From contig NZ_JAATUR010000029.1 of assembly GCF_011881725.1 (NCBI RefSeq), forward strand, positions 1-63,642: a DNA stretch of 63,642 bases, in the 5' to 3' direction. The position numbers and the translations under genes were made by a program. Shown here piece after piece: positions 11,674-21,402 of this stretch. This DNA comes from Escherichia coli (lineage in GTDB: Bacteria; Pseudomonadota; Gammaproteobacteria; Enterobacterales; Enterobacteriaceae). How positions within the stretch are numbered: the first letter of the stretch is position 1; each line of letters opens with the position of its first letter. The notes below the pieces were generated by a model, which saw only the letters and a program-made list of their open reading frames with translations, ran no database searches and was not told the origin of the DNA.

Positions 11674-13779
11674 ATGAACAAATCAGGGAAATACCTCGTC
11701 TGGACAGTGCTCTCTGTAATGGGAGCATTTGCTCTGGGATACATTGCTTTAAATCGTGGGGAACAGATCAACGCACTGTGGATTGTGGTGGCGTCGGTCT
11801 GTATCTATCTGATCGCTTACCGTTTTTATGGTCTGTATATCGCCAAAAATGTGCTGGCGGTTGACCCGACGCGTATGACGCCAGCGGTGCGCCATAATGA
11901 CGGGCTGGACTATGTACCGACAGACAAGAAAGTGCTGTTCGGTCACCATTTTGCGGCCATTGCCGGAGCGGGCCCGCTGGTGGGGCCGGTGCTGGCGGCG
12001 CAAATGGGCTACCTGCCGGGGATGATCTGGCTGCTCGCCGGGGTGGTTCTTGCCGGTGCGGTGCAGGATTTCATGGTGCTGTTTGTTTCCACGCGCCGCG
12101 ACGGTCGCTCACTGGGTGAACTGGTCAAAGAGGAGATGGGGCCAACTGCGGGGGTCATTGCGCTGGTGGCCTGCTTTATGATCATGGTCATCATTCTGGC
12201 GGTGCTGGCGATGATCGTGGTGAAAGCCCTGACCCATAGCCCGTGGGGAACGTATACCGTTGCGTTCACCATTCCACTGGCGCTGTTTATGGGGATCTAC
12301 CTGCGCTATCTGCGTCCGGGGCGTATTGGCGAAGTGTCGGTCATCGGTCTGGTGTTCCTGATTTTCGCCATTATCTCTGGCGGCTGGGTGGCAGAAAGTC
12401 CGACCTGGGCACCGTACTTTGACTTTACGGGCGTGCAGCTGACCTGGATGCTGGTGGGTTACGGTTTTGTGGCGGCGGTGCTGCCGGTGTGGCTGCTGCT
12501 GGCCCCGCGTGACTACCTCTCTACCTTCCTGAAAATAGGCACTATTGTTGGTCTGGCGGTAGGCATTTTGATTATGCGTCCGACGCTGACCATGCCTGCA
12601 CTGACCAAATTTGTTGATGGCACGGGGCCAGTGTGGACCGGTAACCTGTTCCCGTTCCTGTTTATCACTATCGCCTGTGGCGCGGTGTCTGGCTTCCATG
12701 CGCTGATCTCTTCCGGCACTACGCCAAAGATGCTGGCGAACGAAGGCCAGGCGTGCTTTATCGGCTACGGCGGGATGTTGATGGAATCCTTCGTGGCGAT
12801 TATGGCGCTGGTTTCCGCCTGTATCATCGATCCGGGCGTGTACTTCGCCATGAACAGCCCGATGGCGGTGCTGGCTCCGGCAGGAACGGCGGATGTGGTC
12901 GCTTCTGCGGCGCAGGTGGTGAGTAGCTGGGGCTTTAGCATTACCCCAGATACGTTAAATCAGATTGCTAACGAAGTGGGTGAACAGTCGATCATTTCCC
13001 GTGCGGGCGGTGCCCCGACGCTGGCGGTAGGGATGGCCTACATTCTGCACGGCGCGCTGGGCGGCATGATGGATGTAGCGTTCTGGTATCACTTCGCCAT
13101 TCTGTTTGAAGCACTGTTTATTCTGACGGCGGTAGATGCAGGTACGCGTGCTGCGCGCTTTATGTTGCAGGATCTGCTGGGCGTAGTTTCTCCGGGCCTG
13201 AAACGGACCGATTCCCTGCCTGCTAACCTGCTGGCAACGGCGCTGTGCGTACTGGCGTGGGGCTACTTCCTGCATCAGGGCGTGGTCGATCCGTTGGGCG
13301 GTATTAACACCCTGTGGCCGCTGTTTGGTATTGCCAACCAGATGCTGGCAGGAATGGCGCTGATGCTCTGTGCCGTAGTGCTGTTCAAGATGAAACGTCA
13401 ACGTTACGCCTGGGTGGCGCTGGTGCCAACGGCCTGGCTGCTGATTTGTACCCTGACCGCAGGCTGGCAGAAAGCGTTTAGTCCGGATGCAAAAGTGGGC
13501 TTCCTGGCGATTGCTAACAAGTTCCAGGCAATGATCGACAGCGGCAATATTCCGTCGCAGTACACCGAGTCGCAGTTGGCGCAACTGGTGTTCAACAACC
13601 GTCTGGATGCCGGGTTGACCATCTTCTTTATGGTCGTTGTGGTAGTTCTGGCGCTGTTCTCGATTAAGACGGCACTGGCGGCGTTGAAAGAGCCGAAGCC
13701 GACGGTGAAAGAAACGCCGTATGAGCCAATGCCGGAAAATGTCGAAGAGATCGTGGCGCAGGCGAAAGGCGCGCACTAA
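11674..13779 (+). CDS. cstA: CstA, pyruvate/peptide transporter
   Basis: A 701-residue polytopic inner-membrane protein of the CstA family, induced by carbon starvation and acting in pyruvate and peptide uptake. The N-terminal CstA domain contains GHHFAAIAGAGPLVGPV, and about 16-18 hydrophobic segments follow. The C-terminal tail is soluble and acidic. The start MNKSGKYLV has a weak SD that overlaps a CsrA site. The small gene ybdD follows after a REP element, and the two are thought to work together. Confidence 0.97.
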   Translation: MNKSGKYLVWTVLSVMGAFALGYIALNRGEQINALWIVVASVCIYLIAYRFYGLYIAKNVLAVDPTRMTPAVRHNDGLDYVPTDKKVLFGHHFAAIAGAGPLVGPVLAAQMGYLPGMIWLLAGVVLAGAVQDFMVLFVSTRRDGRSLGELVKEEMGPTAGVIALVACFMIMVIILAVLAMIVVKALTHSPWGTYTVAFTIPLALFMGIYLRYLRPGRIGEVSVIGLVFLIFAIISGGWVAESPTWAPYFDFTGVQLTWMLVGYGFVAAVLPVWLLLAPRDYLSTFLKIGTIVGLAVGILIMRPTLTMPALTKFVDGTGPVWTGNLFPFLFITIACGAVSGFHALISSGTTPKMLANEGQACFIGYGGMLMESFVAIMALVSACIIDPGVYFAMNSPMAVLAPAGTADVVASAAQVVSSWGFSITPDTLNQIANEVGEQSIISRAGGAPTLAVGMAYILHGALGGMMDVAFWYHFAILFEALFILTAVDAGTRAARFMLQDLLGVVSPGLKRTDSLPANLLATALCVLAWGYFLHQGVVDPLGGINTLWPLFGIANQMLAGMALMLCAVVLFKMKRQRYAWVALVPTAWLLICTLTAGWQKAFSPDAKVGFLAIANKFQAMIDSGNIPSQYTESQLAQLVFNNRLDAGLTIFFMVVVVVLALFSIKTALAALKEPKPTVKETPYEPMPENVEEIVAQAKGAH

Positions 13780-13789
13780 AGTCAGAGTA

Positions 13790-13824
13790 TGGGGAACAGT
13801 GGCATGATGCCGATGGTTCCCCTC
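13790..13824 (+). repeat. Hairpin after cstA
   Basis: GGGGAAC and GTTCCCC flank an internal GGCAT/ATGCC stem just downstream of the cstA stop. It could stabilise the cstA 3' end or partly terminate before ybdD. There is no U-run. Confidence 0.45.
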
Positions 13825-13836
13825 ACTCTCAGCATT

Positions 13837-13872
13837 TGTAGGCCGGATAAGGCGCTCACGCCGCATCCGGCA
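13837..13872. repeat. REP element between cstA and ybdD
   Basis: A GCCGGATAAGGCG ... CGCCGCATCCGGC palindrome, the typical enterobacterial REP unit, lies in the cstA-ybdD spacer. Confidence 0.85.
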
Positions 13873-13904
13873 CTATCTCAGCATTGTAAGTACCGGAGGT
13901 ATTG

Positions 13905-14102
13905 ATGTTTGATTCGCTGGCAAAAGCCGGAAAATATTTAGGTCAGGCAGCAAAGCTGATGATTGGTATGCCTGATTACGACAACTATGTCGAACATATG
14001 CGGGTTAACCATCCCGACCAGACACCGATGACTTATGAAGAGTTTTTCCGTGAGCGGCAGGACGCGCGCTACGGTGGAAAAGGCGGCGCGCGCTGCTGCT
14101 AA
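13905..14102 (+). CDS. ybdD: YbdD, small CstA-associated protein
   Basis: A 65-residue protein of the YbdD/YjiX family, ending in GGARCC. The ATG at 13905 follows GGAGGT with a 4-nt gap and is preferred over a TTG one codon earlier. Family members are needed for activity of their CstA-type transporter partner (YjiX with BtsT, YbdD with CstA). It is co-oriented with cstA. Confidence 0.9.
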   Translation: MFDSLAKAGKYLGQAAKLMIGMPDYDNYVEHMRVNHPDQTPMTYEEFFRERQDARYGGKGGARCC

Positions 14103-14111
14103 ATCTGCATG

Positions 14112-15200
14112 TCAGACTTTAAATGATTCCACTTTTTCGAACGCTGCACGCAATGTATCTGGTGTCAGCGTGACGGGTAGATAATGAATGGATTCCACCG
14201 GACGCAAGGTGTGGGCAATCACTTTGTCGATCTCCGCCTGATTATTGATATCCACTTCCAGCTCCGCCAGCGTGGTCGGCAGATGAAAACGCTGATACGC
14301 TCCGATTAATTGCGCCAGCACATCATCCTGACTCAGCAAGGCGCTTTGCACCAGAATACCGTAAGCGACTTTGGTACCGTGGAGAAACTTCTCGGTTTGC
14401 GGCAGCACGGTCAGACCGTTGTGTACGGCATGGGCCGCGGCCACACGCGTAAAACGATCGCCCAGCCCCCCCACCATTCCGCCTCCGGCGATAATCGCAT
14501 CTACCACATCGCAAAATGATTGCGTTAATTGCCGGGTTTGCTGATCGGCAAGCGCCTGTTCGCTACTGCTTAACAAAACGTCGCGGATGGCCTGCGCGTT
14601 ATTGATTCCCAGCCGAACGGTTAATGGCAACGTTTCAGGTTGCGGAGCCAGCACTACTGCTTCATACCATTTCGCCAGCGTGTCACCGATCCCCGCCAAC
14701 AGATACTCTTGTGGCGCATTAAGGATAATCTCCGGTTCCACCAGCACCATAAAATTGGCATCGTTGAAAATCTCATAGTGAAGCGCCTGTCCGGCATCGT
14801 TATACCAGACAGAAAGCGGTGTCCAGGCGGCGCAGGTCGCGGCGATTGTCGGAACGGCAACAAACGGCAGGCCGAGACGGCGGGCGAGGGCTTTCGCGGT
14901 GTCGAGTAGTGCGCCGCCACCGACGCCAATTACTACGCTGCGATCATCACCAGACTCTGCTGTTAGTTGTTGCACATCGCTTTCACTGCAATGACCACGA
15001 AACACAATATGCTTTGCCCCTGGCAGTTCAAACGCTGGCGGAAGTTTGGCTTGCGCCGCGGCAATGGCGCGCTCGCCGTAGATCCACACCGCGCGAGAAA
15101 GCTGTTCATCGGTGAAAAATTCATGCAGGTGATTGAGACTTCCGGGATGAGAAAAGTAATTAGCAGGGCCGACGACGACGCGGATAGGATTGTGAGGCAT
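14112..15200 (-). CDS. hcxA: HcxA (YbdH), hydroxycarboxylate dehydrogenase
   Basis: A 362-residue metal-dependent alcohol dehydrogenase family protein. The NAD-binding GVGGGALLDTAKALA lies around residues 92-106, and a His-rich metal region includes FTRVAAAHAVHNGL. K-12 YbdH reduces 2-oxo acids such as 2-oxobutanoate with NADPH. Transcribed divergently from mtnE. It ends 10 bases from ybdD, tail to tail. Confidence 0.92.
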   Translation of the reverse strand: MPHNPIRVVVGPANYFSHPGSLNHLHEFFTDEQLSRAVWIYGERAIAAAQAKLPPAFELPGAKHIVFRGHCSESDVQQLTAESGDDRSVVIGVGGGALLDTAKALARRLGLPFVAVPTIAATCAAWTPLSVWYNDAGQALHYEIFNDANFMVLVEPEIILNAPQEYLLAGIGDTLAKWYEAVVLAPQPETLPLTVRLGINNAQAIRDVLLSSSEQALADQQTRQLTQSFCDVVDAIIAGGGMVGGLGDRFTRVAAAHAVHNGLTVLPQTEKFLHGTKVAYGILVQSALLSQDDVLAQLIGAYQRFHLPTTLAELEVDINNQAEIDKVIAHTLRPVESIHYLPVTLTPDTLRAAFEKVESFKV

Positions 15201-15308
15201 GTTGTGTTGTCCTTATTGTTTTATTTAGACATCTAAACGTCTTGATTGCCAAATACTAGCATCGTGTTATAGTGCCTTCAACACACAACTTCGTCAGGCA
15301 CAATAAAA

Positions 15309-16469
15309 ATGACAAATAACCCTCTGATTCCACAAAGTAAACTTCCACAACTTGGCACCACTATTTTCAGCCAGATGAGCGCACTTGCGCAGCAACACCA
15401 GGCGATTAACCTGTCGCAAGGCTTTCCGGATTTTGATGGTCCGCGCTATTTACAGGAGCGCCTGGCGTACCACGTTGCCCGGGGGGCAAACCAGTACGCG
15501 CCCATGACTGGCGTACAGGCATTGCGTGAGGCGATAAGTGAGAAAACCGCGCGGTTATATGGCTTCCAACCGAATGCCGACAGCGATATCACCGTAACGG
15601 CAGGGGCGACGGAAGCGTTATATGCAGCGATTACTGCGTTGGTACACAGTGGCGATGAAGTGATTTGTTTTGATCCCAGCTATGACAGCTACGCGCCCGC
15701 CATCGCGCTTTCGGGGGGAATAGTGAAACGTATTGCACTGCAACCGCCGCATTTTCGCGTTGACTGGCAGGAATTTGCCGCATTGTTAAGCGAGCGTACC
15801 CGTCTGGTTATCCTCAATACACCGCATAATCCAAGCGCTACCGTCTGGCAGCAGGCTGATTTTGCGGCCTTGTGGCAAGCCATTGCCGGGCGCGAAATTT
15901 TTGTTATTAGTGATGAAGTTTACGAGCACATTAACTTTTCACAGCAAGGTCATGCCAGCGTACTGGCGCATCCGCAACTTCGTGAGCGAGCGGTGGCGGT
16001 GTCATCGTTTGGCAAGACCTATCATATGACTGGCTGGAAAGTGGGGTATTGCGTTGCGCCTGCGCCCATCAGCGCCGAGATCCGCAAGGTGCATCAGTAT
16101 CTGACCTTTTCGGTGAATACCCCAGCACAGCTGGCGCTTGCCGATATGCTGCGAGCAGAACCTGAGCATTATCTTGCATTACCGGACTTCTATCGTCAGA
16201 AGCGCGATATTCTGGTGAATGCTTTAAGTGAAAGCAGGCTGGAGATTTTACCGTGCGAAGGCACTTACTTTTTGCTGGTGGATTACAGCACTGTATCTAC
16301 GCTGGATGATGTTGAGTTTTGTCAGTGGCTGACGCGGGAGCACGGCGTGGCGGCGATTCCGTTGTCGGTATTTTGCGCCGATCCCTTCCCACATAAACTG
16401 ATTCGTCTCTGTTTTGCCAAGAAGGGATCGACGTTGCTGGCGGCGGCTGAGCGCCTGAGCCAGCTTTAG
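15309..16469 (+). CDS. mtnE: MtnE (YbdL), methionine aminotransferase
   Basis: A 386-residue class I PLP aminotransferase. It shows the family pattern NLSQGFPDFDGP at the N-terminus, NTPHNPS in the middle, ISDEVYEH, and the PLP-lysine motif SSFGKTYHMTGWK. It prefers methionine and aromatic amino acids. Tail-to-tail with ybdM with no gap. Confidence 0.94.
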   Translation: MTNNPLIPQSKLPQLGTTIFSQMSALAQQHQAINLSQGFPDFDGPRYLQERLAYHVARGANQYAPMTGVQALREAISEKTARLYGFQPNADSDITVTAGATEALYAAITALVHSGDEVICFDPSYDSYAPAIALSGGIVKRIALQPPHFRVDWQEFAALLSERTRLVILNTPHNPSATVWQQADFAALWQAIAGREIFVISDEVYEHINFSQQGHASVLAHPQLRERAVAVSSFGKTYHMTGWKVGYCVAPAPISAEIRKVHQYLTFSVNTPAQLALADMLRAEPEHYLALPDFYRQKRDILVNALSESRLEILPCEGTYFLLVDYSTVSTLDDVEFCQWLTREHGVAAIPLSVFCADPFPHKLIRLCFAKKGSTLLAAAERLSQL

Positions 16470-17099
16470 TTATTTGACGGTCCAGGCACGGGAATATTGA
16501 CGGTCGGCAAACAGTTCTTGCAGACCGTTGATTTGCTTGAGACGCAAAACTTCGTCGCTGTCCATACCCAGTTCTTTACCGATTTTATTATCGTCCCATC
16601 CCAACTGGCTGAGTTCCCGCACAATCTCCGACATCGCGGTGATCTGGTGGCGTCCACGGGCGCGGTTATGACGAATAGTTGCGGCAATGCGCTCATGACG
16701 ATCACCCTCCAGACAGGTTACCGGTAAATACCCTTTTAAGCGTAATTTTAACGATGATGACCCTTTACCAATTTCATGGCGGTGAAAACCATCAACAATT
16801 TCCAGGACATTTTTATCCGTATGCGTGACCACAATGGGTTGTGTAAAGCCATCCATTTCAATGGATTTTTGCAGTAGCTTCTTCTCTGGCGGCGCCACAT
16901 TATTGGGATTGTAATCATTTGGCACAAGCTGGCTATTTTTCACCCATAAAACACAATCCACCGGCTCTTCACGAAAGGGGCTAACCTGATGGATCGCCAT
17001 GCGGATTTCATTAATCGCTTTGATACGATCATCCTCCGACAAGCTGGCGAGAAATTGGGTCAAATCCTGCGTTAATCGTTGTTGCATAGTATTCCCCAT
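16470..17099 (-). CDS. ybdM: YbdM, ParB/sulfiredoxin-like protein (IbrB homologue)
   Basis: A 209-residue protein with an N-terminal ParB-N/Srx fold: LVPNDYNPN, then IVDGFHRHEIGK as the nucleotide-binding box near residue 105. A C-terminal helix-turn-helix-like segment follows (LGWDDNKIGKELGMDSDEVLRL). It overlaps the 3' end of ybdN by 28 bases, so the two are translationally linked. It resembles IbrB of the immunoglobulin-binding regulator pair IbrA/IbrB. Its biochemical function is not established. Confidence 0.88.
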   Translation of the reverse strand: MGNTMQQRLTQDLTQFLASLSEDDRIKAINEIRMAIHQVSPFREEPVDCVLWVKNSQLVPNDYNPNNVAPPEKKLLQKSIEMDGFTQPIVVTHTDKNVLEIVDGFHRHEIGKGSSSLKLRLKGYLPVTCLEGDRHERIAATIRHNRARGRHQITAMSEIVRELSQLGWDDNKIGKELGMDSDEVLRLKQINGLQELFADRQYSRAWTVK

Positions 17100-18292
17100 T
17101 CCTGACGTTTTCCCTTAATCCGTTCGTTATAATGCTGATAGTTCTTTGCTTTTGTTGGGCTAAACGATAATGCCCGACACCAGTAATCGTTATTGAGCAA
17201 TACTTTGCATATACGCCGCCAGGAAGGGATATCTTTCGCGCCAATGTCCCCTTGTTGAGTCTGCGGAATATCGATCCCTTTTTTCTGGTACCAGTGCAGA
17301 TAAACAGCAATTTTGTTACGGTAATGCTCCGCAGTTTTCTCCGGCATACTGTTGAGGAGCAGCAGCGCATACGCTTGCCAGTCTAAATGTTCTGGCTTGA
17401 GGATTTTCCGGTGACCGTAAAAATGGTTGTCATGTCCGGCGTAAATTCCGCCGCTTTTTACACCGCTGACTCGTGCGCACATGGTAGCCCAGCGATCCGG
17501 TTCGATAACGTGATAGAGCCATAATCCCTGCCGTTGCTCCGGGCCAAAAGGTTCGCAAATTCGCATGTGACGCAAAGGGACGCCTGCCTGATACATCAGG
17601 TTATACAGTGGGTTACAGAGACTTTGATGATTTGCATACCAGGTCCAGATATCGGCCACTTTCCAGTCGTAGATGGGATAAATGTACCAGCTATGACCAC
17701 CCGGTGCGGCAGTGGTCCAGGGTTTATCGTCGGCAAAACGCTGTTTATTCGAACTGGCGATAGCAACGAAACGGTTATAGGACTCGTCAGCACGGATACC
17801 GATCATCATCGCCGCCGGACGTTTTTGCGAAAACCATTCGGCAAATTCACGCACGAAATGTTCAAAAGACATGCCTGACTGGTAAAACGGGAAATACGCG
17901 GGATCGGTTATCGCATCGTCCGGGGGCTGTCGTACCCATTCGACATCAGGTTCCCAGCACTGCCATTCGGGTTGGTATTGTGAAAGGGCATTTTGCGTGG
18001 TAAGCGGGAGTGCAACCCAATAAAACGCCTCAATAACATCTGCATACAACTCGCGTAATGACTGTACATAGTCGATGGTGCAAGAAAACTGCGCTTCCCA
18101 GTCGATAAACAGAACATATATTTTTTTGCCCATTTTTCTGGCCAGATGCGCGGTTAGATGGAGCATTAAACCTGAATCTTTCCCCCCAGAAAAAGAGACA
18201 CATACTCGGGGCAGAGTGCTGAGTGTCCAGGTAATACGTTCTTGTGCTGCCTCTAGTATATTCAGCGGAAGAGGAATTTTATAAATAGACAT
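17072..18292 (-). CDS. ybdN: YbdN, PP-loop (PAPS reductase-like) protein (IbrA homologue)
   Basis: A 406-residue protein of the PAPS reductase/PP-loop ATPase family. The nucleotide-binding SGGKDS is at residues 35-40 and GIRADES at 165-171. The region YPIYDWKVADIWTW fits the family substrate-binding part, and the C-terminal third is specific to YbdN/IbrA proteins. It probably adenylates a substrate; the substrate is unknown. Upstream partner of ybdM with a 28-nt overlap. The DndC enzyme of DNA phosphorothioation belongs to the same superfamily. Confidence 0.88.
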   Translation of the reverse strand: MSIYKIPLPLNILEAAQERITWTLSTLPRVCVSFSGGKDSGLMLHLTAHLARKMGKKIYVLFIDWEAQFSCTIDYVQSLRELYADVIEAFYWVALPLTTQNALSQYQPEWQCWEPDVEWVRQPPDDAITDPAYFPFYQSGMSFEHFVREFAEWFSQKRPAAMMIGIRADESYNRFVAIASSNKQRFADDKPWTTAAPGGHSWYIYPIYDWKVADIWTWYANHQSLCNPLYNLMYQAGVPLRHMRICEPFGPEQRQGLWLYHVIEPDRWATMCARVSGVKSGGIYAGHDNHFYGHRKILKPEHLDWQAYALLLLNSMPEKTAEHYRNKIAVYLHWYQKKGIDIPQTQQGDIGAKDIPSWRRICKVLLNNDYWCRALSFSPTKAKNYQHYNERIKGKRQEWGILCNND

Positions 18293-18438
18293 CTGAAAAC
18301 GCTCTCTGAACGCTACTGGGTGACTCGTGAGATGAATTTGCTAATTATAATGTAAACGAAGCGAGGTAGAGCACATTATTTTATATTCACATAATGAATA
18401 AATTTGAGTGTAATATACTATTTGTAAAAGATAATAAA

Positions 18439-19341
18439 TCAGAATTTATCATTTAAGCGATCTATGAATCGGGAGAAAACCAGATTGTTCAACGAGGCTT
18501 TGTTATAGGAAATATAAAGTTTAACCGCAGGGAGTGGGTATTCTAGTTTTATTTCTTTTAGTTTTAAAAAATCACGATGTAAATCGTACAGTTCGGTGGG
18601 AACAATACCCAGCAGGTCAGTAACAGAAATACTATTAATTATGGTCAACAAAGAGGAGCTGCGAAACGAAATTTTACGGTTCATAAAACGTTCGTCTATG
18701 TCCATTTGAATTTCGTCAATTCCTGCTGATTTAGATATTAACAGGGTGAATTCTTCGGTCATAATTTGTTCATAAGTACTGGTATCAGTAATTCGAGGGT
18801 GCTTGCTGCTGCAAATAAGAGAATTGCGAATGGTGTGTAGTGGCATACAAATGACAGAACGGCTAATTACCGGCTGTAGCGTAATTGCCAGGTCAGTTTT
18901 GCGTTGAATCAACAGTTCTTCGGCGTTTTCGGCAGATAGCAGAATGTCATGGCATTCGATATCGATGGAAGTATCTTGACGGAGGCAGCGGATGAGCATG
19001 TTGTTATTGCTGCAAGAGATAAGCTGAGGACCGTAGATAATAAAATTTTTCTTTAGCTCAGATTTATTAACAATATTGATTGTTTGTTCAAGGCCTCTGA
19101 GATTTTTCTCAAGATGATGATGTAAATTTAACCCAGTTGTTGTCGGCGCGATACCCTTTCCGGAACGAGTGAATAAAGGATCGTTAAATTGTGTCCGTAA
19201 GCGTTGTAACGACTGACTAACAGCAGAGGGGGTTATATATAATGATTCTGCTGCTTTACTAATGCTGAGATGTTGATAAATGCACTCAAATATGACCAGT
19301 AAATTAAGATCGAATTTTTTTAAATCATAAAGGTTAGCCAT
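18439..19341 (-). CDS. ybdO: YbdO, LysR-type regulator
   Basis: A 300-residue LysR-family transcription factor. The N-terminal winged HTH has LSISKAAESLYITPSAVSQSLQRL around residues 24-47; the rest is an effector domain. The start MANLYDLKKF at 19341 matches the known protein and is preferred over a longer in-frame start. YbdO has been linked to citrate-fermentation control (proposed name CitR) and to acid-dependent K1 capsule expression; I recall these reports rather than derive them. It is somewhat divergent from the K-12 sequence. Confidence 0.9.
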   Translation of the reverse strand: MANLYDLKKFDLNLLVIFECIYQHLSISKAAESLYITPSAVSQSLQRLRTQFNDPLFTRSGKGIAPTTTGLNLHHHLEKNLRGLEQTINIVNKSELKKNFIIYGPQLISCSNNNMLIRCLRQDTSIDIECHDILLSAENAEELLIQRKTDLAITLQPVISRSVICMPLHTIRNSLICSSKHPRITDTSTYEQIMTEEFTLLISKSAGIDEIQMDIDERFMNRKISFRSSSLLTIINSISVTDLLGIVPTELYDLHRDFLKLKEIKLEYPLPAVKLYISYNKASLNNLVFSRFIDRLNDKF

Positions 19342-19500
19342 AACATACTCCGTTATATTAACTCGCCAACAAACCATTCATATGATCAATGATGTTGCTG
19401 CTTTATTTCTATTCATTATGTTTTTTGCTTAACGTAGGATTAAGTTTTTATAAAATAGCATATGTGTCAGGGGGCTTACGAGCAATTCATGCCTTTTAAA

Positions 19501-19536
19501 GGATGGTTGAAAAACTGGATTAGATATCAACCATCC
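19501..19536 (-). terminator. Terminator-like hairpin downstream of dsbG
   Basis: A perfect 10-bp inverted repeat, GGATGGTTGA and TCAACCATCC, with a 16-nt spacer just past the dsbG stop. On the minus strand it is followed by TTTAAAAGG, a short U-run. Confidence 0.55.
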
Positions 19537-19548
19537 ATGAATTATATT

Positions 19549-20295
19549 TTATTTATTTCCCATAATGATATTAAGTGTTTTCTGATCAGGTAATCCGACA
19601 GCTTGTTGCAATGTATTTTCTGGGCTCATGTAATAGATAGCGGGAGTAACATTGGCCCCCAGTTCGTCCATGAGTTTCTCATTGGCACTTAACACTTTCA
19701 TTTGTTCCGTGCTTACCTTTGCAGGCAAATTTAACTTAAGTTTGCCGCCAGAGGCTTCATATTCTTGCCATGTTTTTGCGGGATCTTGAGATGCGAGAAT
19801 TGCAGCGGCAGTGGCCGGGCTTTCTGGTTTGATAACCCCAACTAATAATGTCCTTAGCTGCACTTTGCCAGATTCTACCCACGGGCGAGCCTGTTGCCAA
19901 AACTGTTTGCAATACGGACAGAACGGATCGGCGAAGACGTAGACAATGACCGGCGCGTCTTTTTTACCGTCCAGGAGCCAGTGGGATTGTTCCATCCGTT
20001 GCCACATTTCGCGTCCGACTGGCGCGTAAATTTCTTTTTCAATAAGGGCGTTACTCAGGTTTTCACCTTTCTCGTTGTACATGTAACCAGAGATGGCATG
20101 CTTACCATCAGGGGTCAGGTAGATGGTGACGCCCATATCCTGATACTTTCCGAGATAACCTTTCATTCCGCCGGGGGCATCAAACGATTTGAGGATAGTA
20201 ATGCCCTGTTTTTCAATGGCTTTTACTGGGGCAGGAAGTTCATCTGCGAAGGCGACTCCAGGAAGCAGAGCCAGTAAAAGTATCTTTTTTAACAT
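19549..20295 (-). CDS. dsbG: DsbG, periplasmic disulfide isomerase/reductase
   Basis: A 248-residue periplasmic thioredoxin-fold protein. The signal peptide ends near residue 17 (GVAFA), followed by an N-terminal dimerisation domain and the active site CPYC at residues 126-129. DsbG protects single cysteines from sulfenylation and is kept reduced by DsbD. The ATG at 20295 (MLKKILLL) is preferred over upstream in-frame starts. Divergent from ahpC across a 373-bp region where OxyR is known to act. Confidence 0.96.
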   Translation of the reverse strand: MLKKILLLALLPGVAFADELPAPVKAIEKQGITILKSFDAPGGMKGYLGKYQDMGVTIYLTPDGKHAISGYMYNEKGENLSNALIEKEIYAPVGREMWQRMEQSHWLLDGKKDAPVIVYVFADPFCPYCKQFWQQARPWVESGKVQLRTLLVGVIKPESPATAAAILASQDPAKTWQEYEASGGKLKLNLPAKVSTEQMKVLSANEKLMDELGANVTPAIYYMSPENTLQQAVGLPDQKTLNIIMGNK

Positions 20296-20668
20296 TAATT
20301 TGTCCTTTTCAGTCAGTGCAAAATTTGAGTAAAAGGCATAACCTATCACTGTCATAGGCAAGAGCTTAGAGCAGGTGATTGCCCTTTGTTTATGAGGGTG
20401 TTGTAATCCCTCTCGGCATTGCGATCGTCATCGCAACACCGCAGCCTGCTGAACAGGCGCTGAAGATACCAAAGGGTAGTTCAGGTTACGCGGCCACCTG
20501 GAAAGGGGGCCCATTTTACTTTTTATCGCCGTTGGCGGTGCAAAGTTCACAAAGTTGTCTTACGAAGGTTGTAAGGTAAAACTTATCGATTTGATAATGG
20601 AAACGCATTAGCCGAATCGGCAAAAATTGGTTACCTTACATCTCATCGAAAACACGGAGGAAGTATAG
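20296..20668. promoter_or_regulatory. dsbG-ahpC divergent regulatory region (OxyR-controlled in E. coli)
   Basis: A 373-bp noncoding stretch between divergent dsbG and ahpC. The ahpC-proximal part holds ATAG/CTAT-like spaced elements around 20590-20640 and a strong SD (GGAGGAAG) before the ATG at 20669. OxyR activation of ahpCF and dsbG from this region is established. I did not define exact operator boundaries. No convincing ORF lies inside. Confidence 0.6.
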
Positions 20669-21232
20669 ATGTCCTTGATTAACACCAAAATTAAACCTTT
20701 TAAAAACCAGGCATTCAAAAACGGCGAATTCATTGAAGTAACCGAGAAAGACACCGAAGGCCGCTGGAGCGTCTTCTTCTTTTACCCGGCTGACTTTACT
20801 TTCGTATGCCCGACCGAACTGGGTGACGTTGCTGACCACTACGAAGAACTGCAGAAACTGGGCGTAGACGTATACGCAGTATCTACCGATACTCACTTCA
20901 CCCACAAAGCATGGCACAGCAGCTCTGAAACCATCGCGAAAATCAAATATGCGATGATCGGCGACCCGACTGGCGCCCTGACCCGTAACTTCGACAACAT
21001 GCGTGAAGACGAAGGTCTGGCTGACCGTGCTACCTTCGTAGTTGACCCGCAGGGTATCATCCAGGCTATCGAAGTTACCGCTGAAGGCATTGGCCGTGAC
21101 GCGTCTGACCTGCTGCGTAAAATCAAAGCGGCACAGTACGTAGCTTCTCACCCAGGTGAAGTTTGCCCGGCTAAATGGAAAGAAGGTGAAGCAACTCTGG
21201 CTCCGTCTCTGGACCTGGTTGGTAAAATCTAA
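20669..21232 (+). CDS. ahpC: AhpC, alkyl hydroperoxide reductase peroxiredoxin subunit
   Basis: A 187-residue typical 2-Cys peroxiredoxin. The peroxidatic Cys47 is in FVCPTEL and the resolving Cys166 is in EVCPAKW. It reduces hydrogen peroxide and organic peroxides and is recycled by AhpF. Codon use is highly biased, consistent with strong expression. It is followed by ahpF, 170 bases downstream. Confidence 0.98.
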   Translation: MSLINTKIKPFKNQAFKNGEFIEVTEKDTEGRWSVFFFYPADFTFVCPTELGDVADHYEELQKLGVDVYAVSTDTHFTHKAWHSSSETIAKIKYAMIGDPTGALTRNFDNMREDEGLADRATFVVDPQGIIQAIEVTAEGIGRDASDLLRKIKAAQYVASHPGEVCPAKWKEGEATLAPSLDLVGKI

Positions 21233-21402
21233 ATTTCCTTCGTCTTTCTCGCTATCAACTCTGGCGCGAAATACTTCGGAAATTCACCTAATTATTCGGG
21301 TGCTGCGGCACCCGATTTTCTTCCCCGCACCATGATGCAAGCTGCATCCAGGTAGCCGATGAGGCCGCTTGCATGATGATGTTTAAAGCCCAGGAGATAA
21401 AC

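Noticed and set aside
13837..13872. CRISPR-like repeat
   Set aside because: It is a single REP palindrome without regularly spaced copies or spacers, and no cas genes are in the window.
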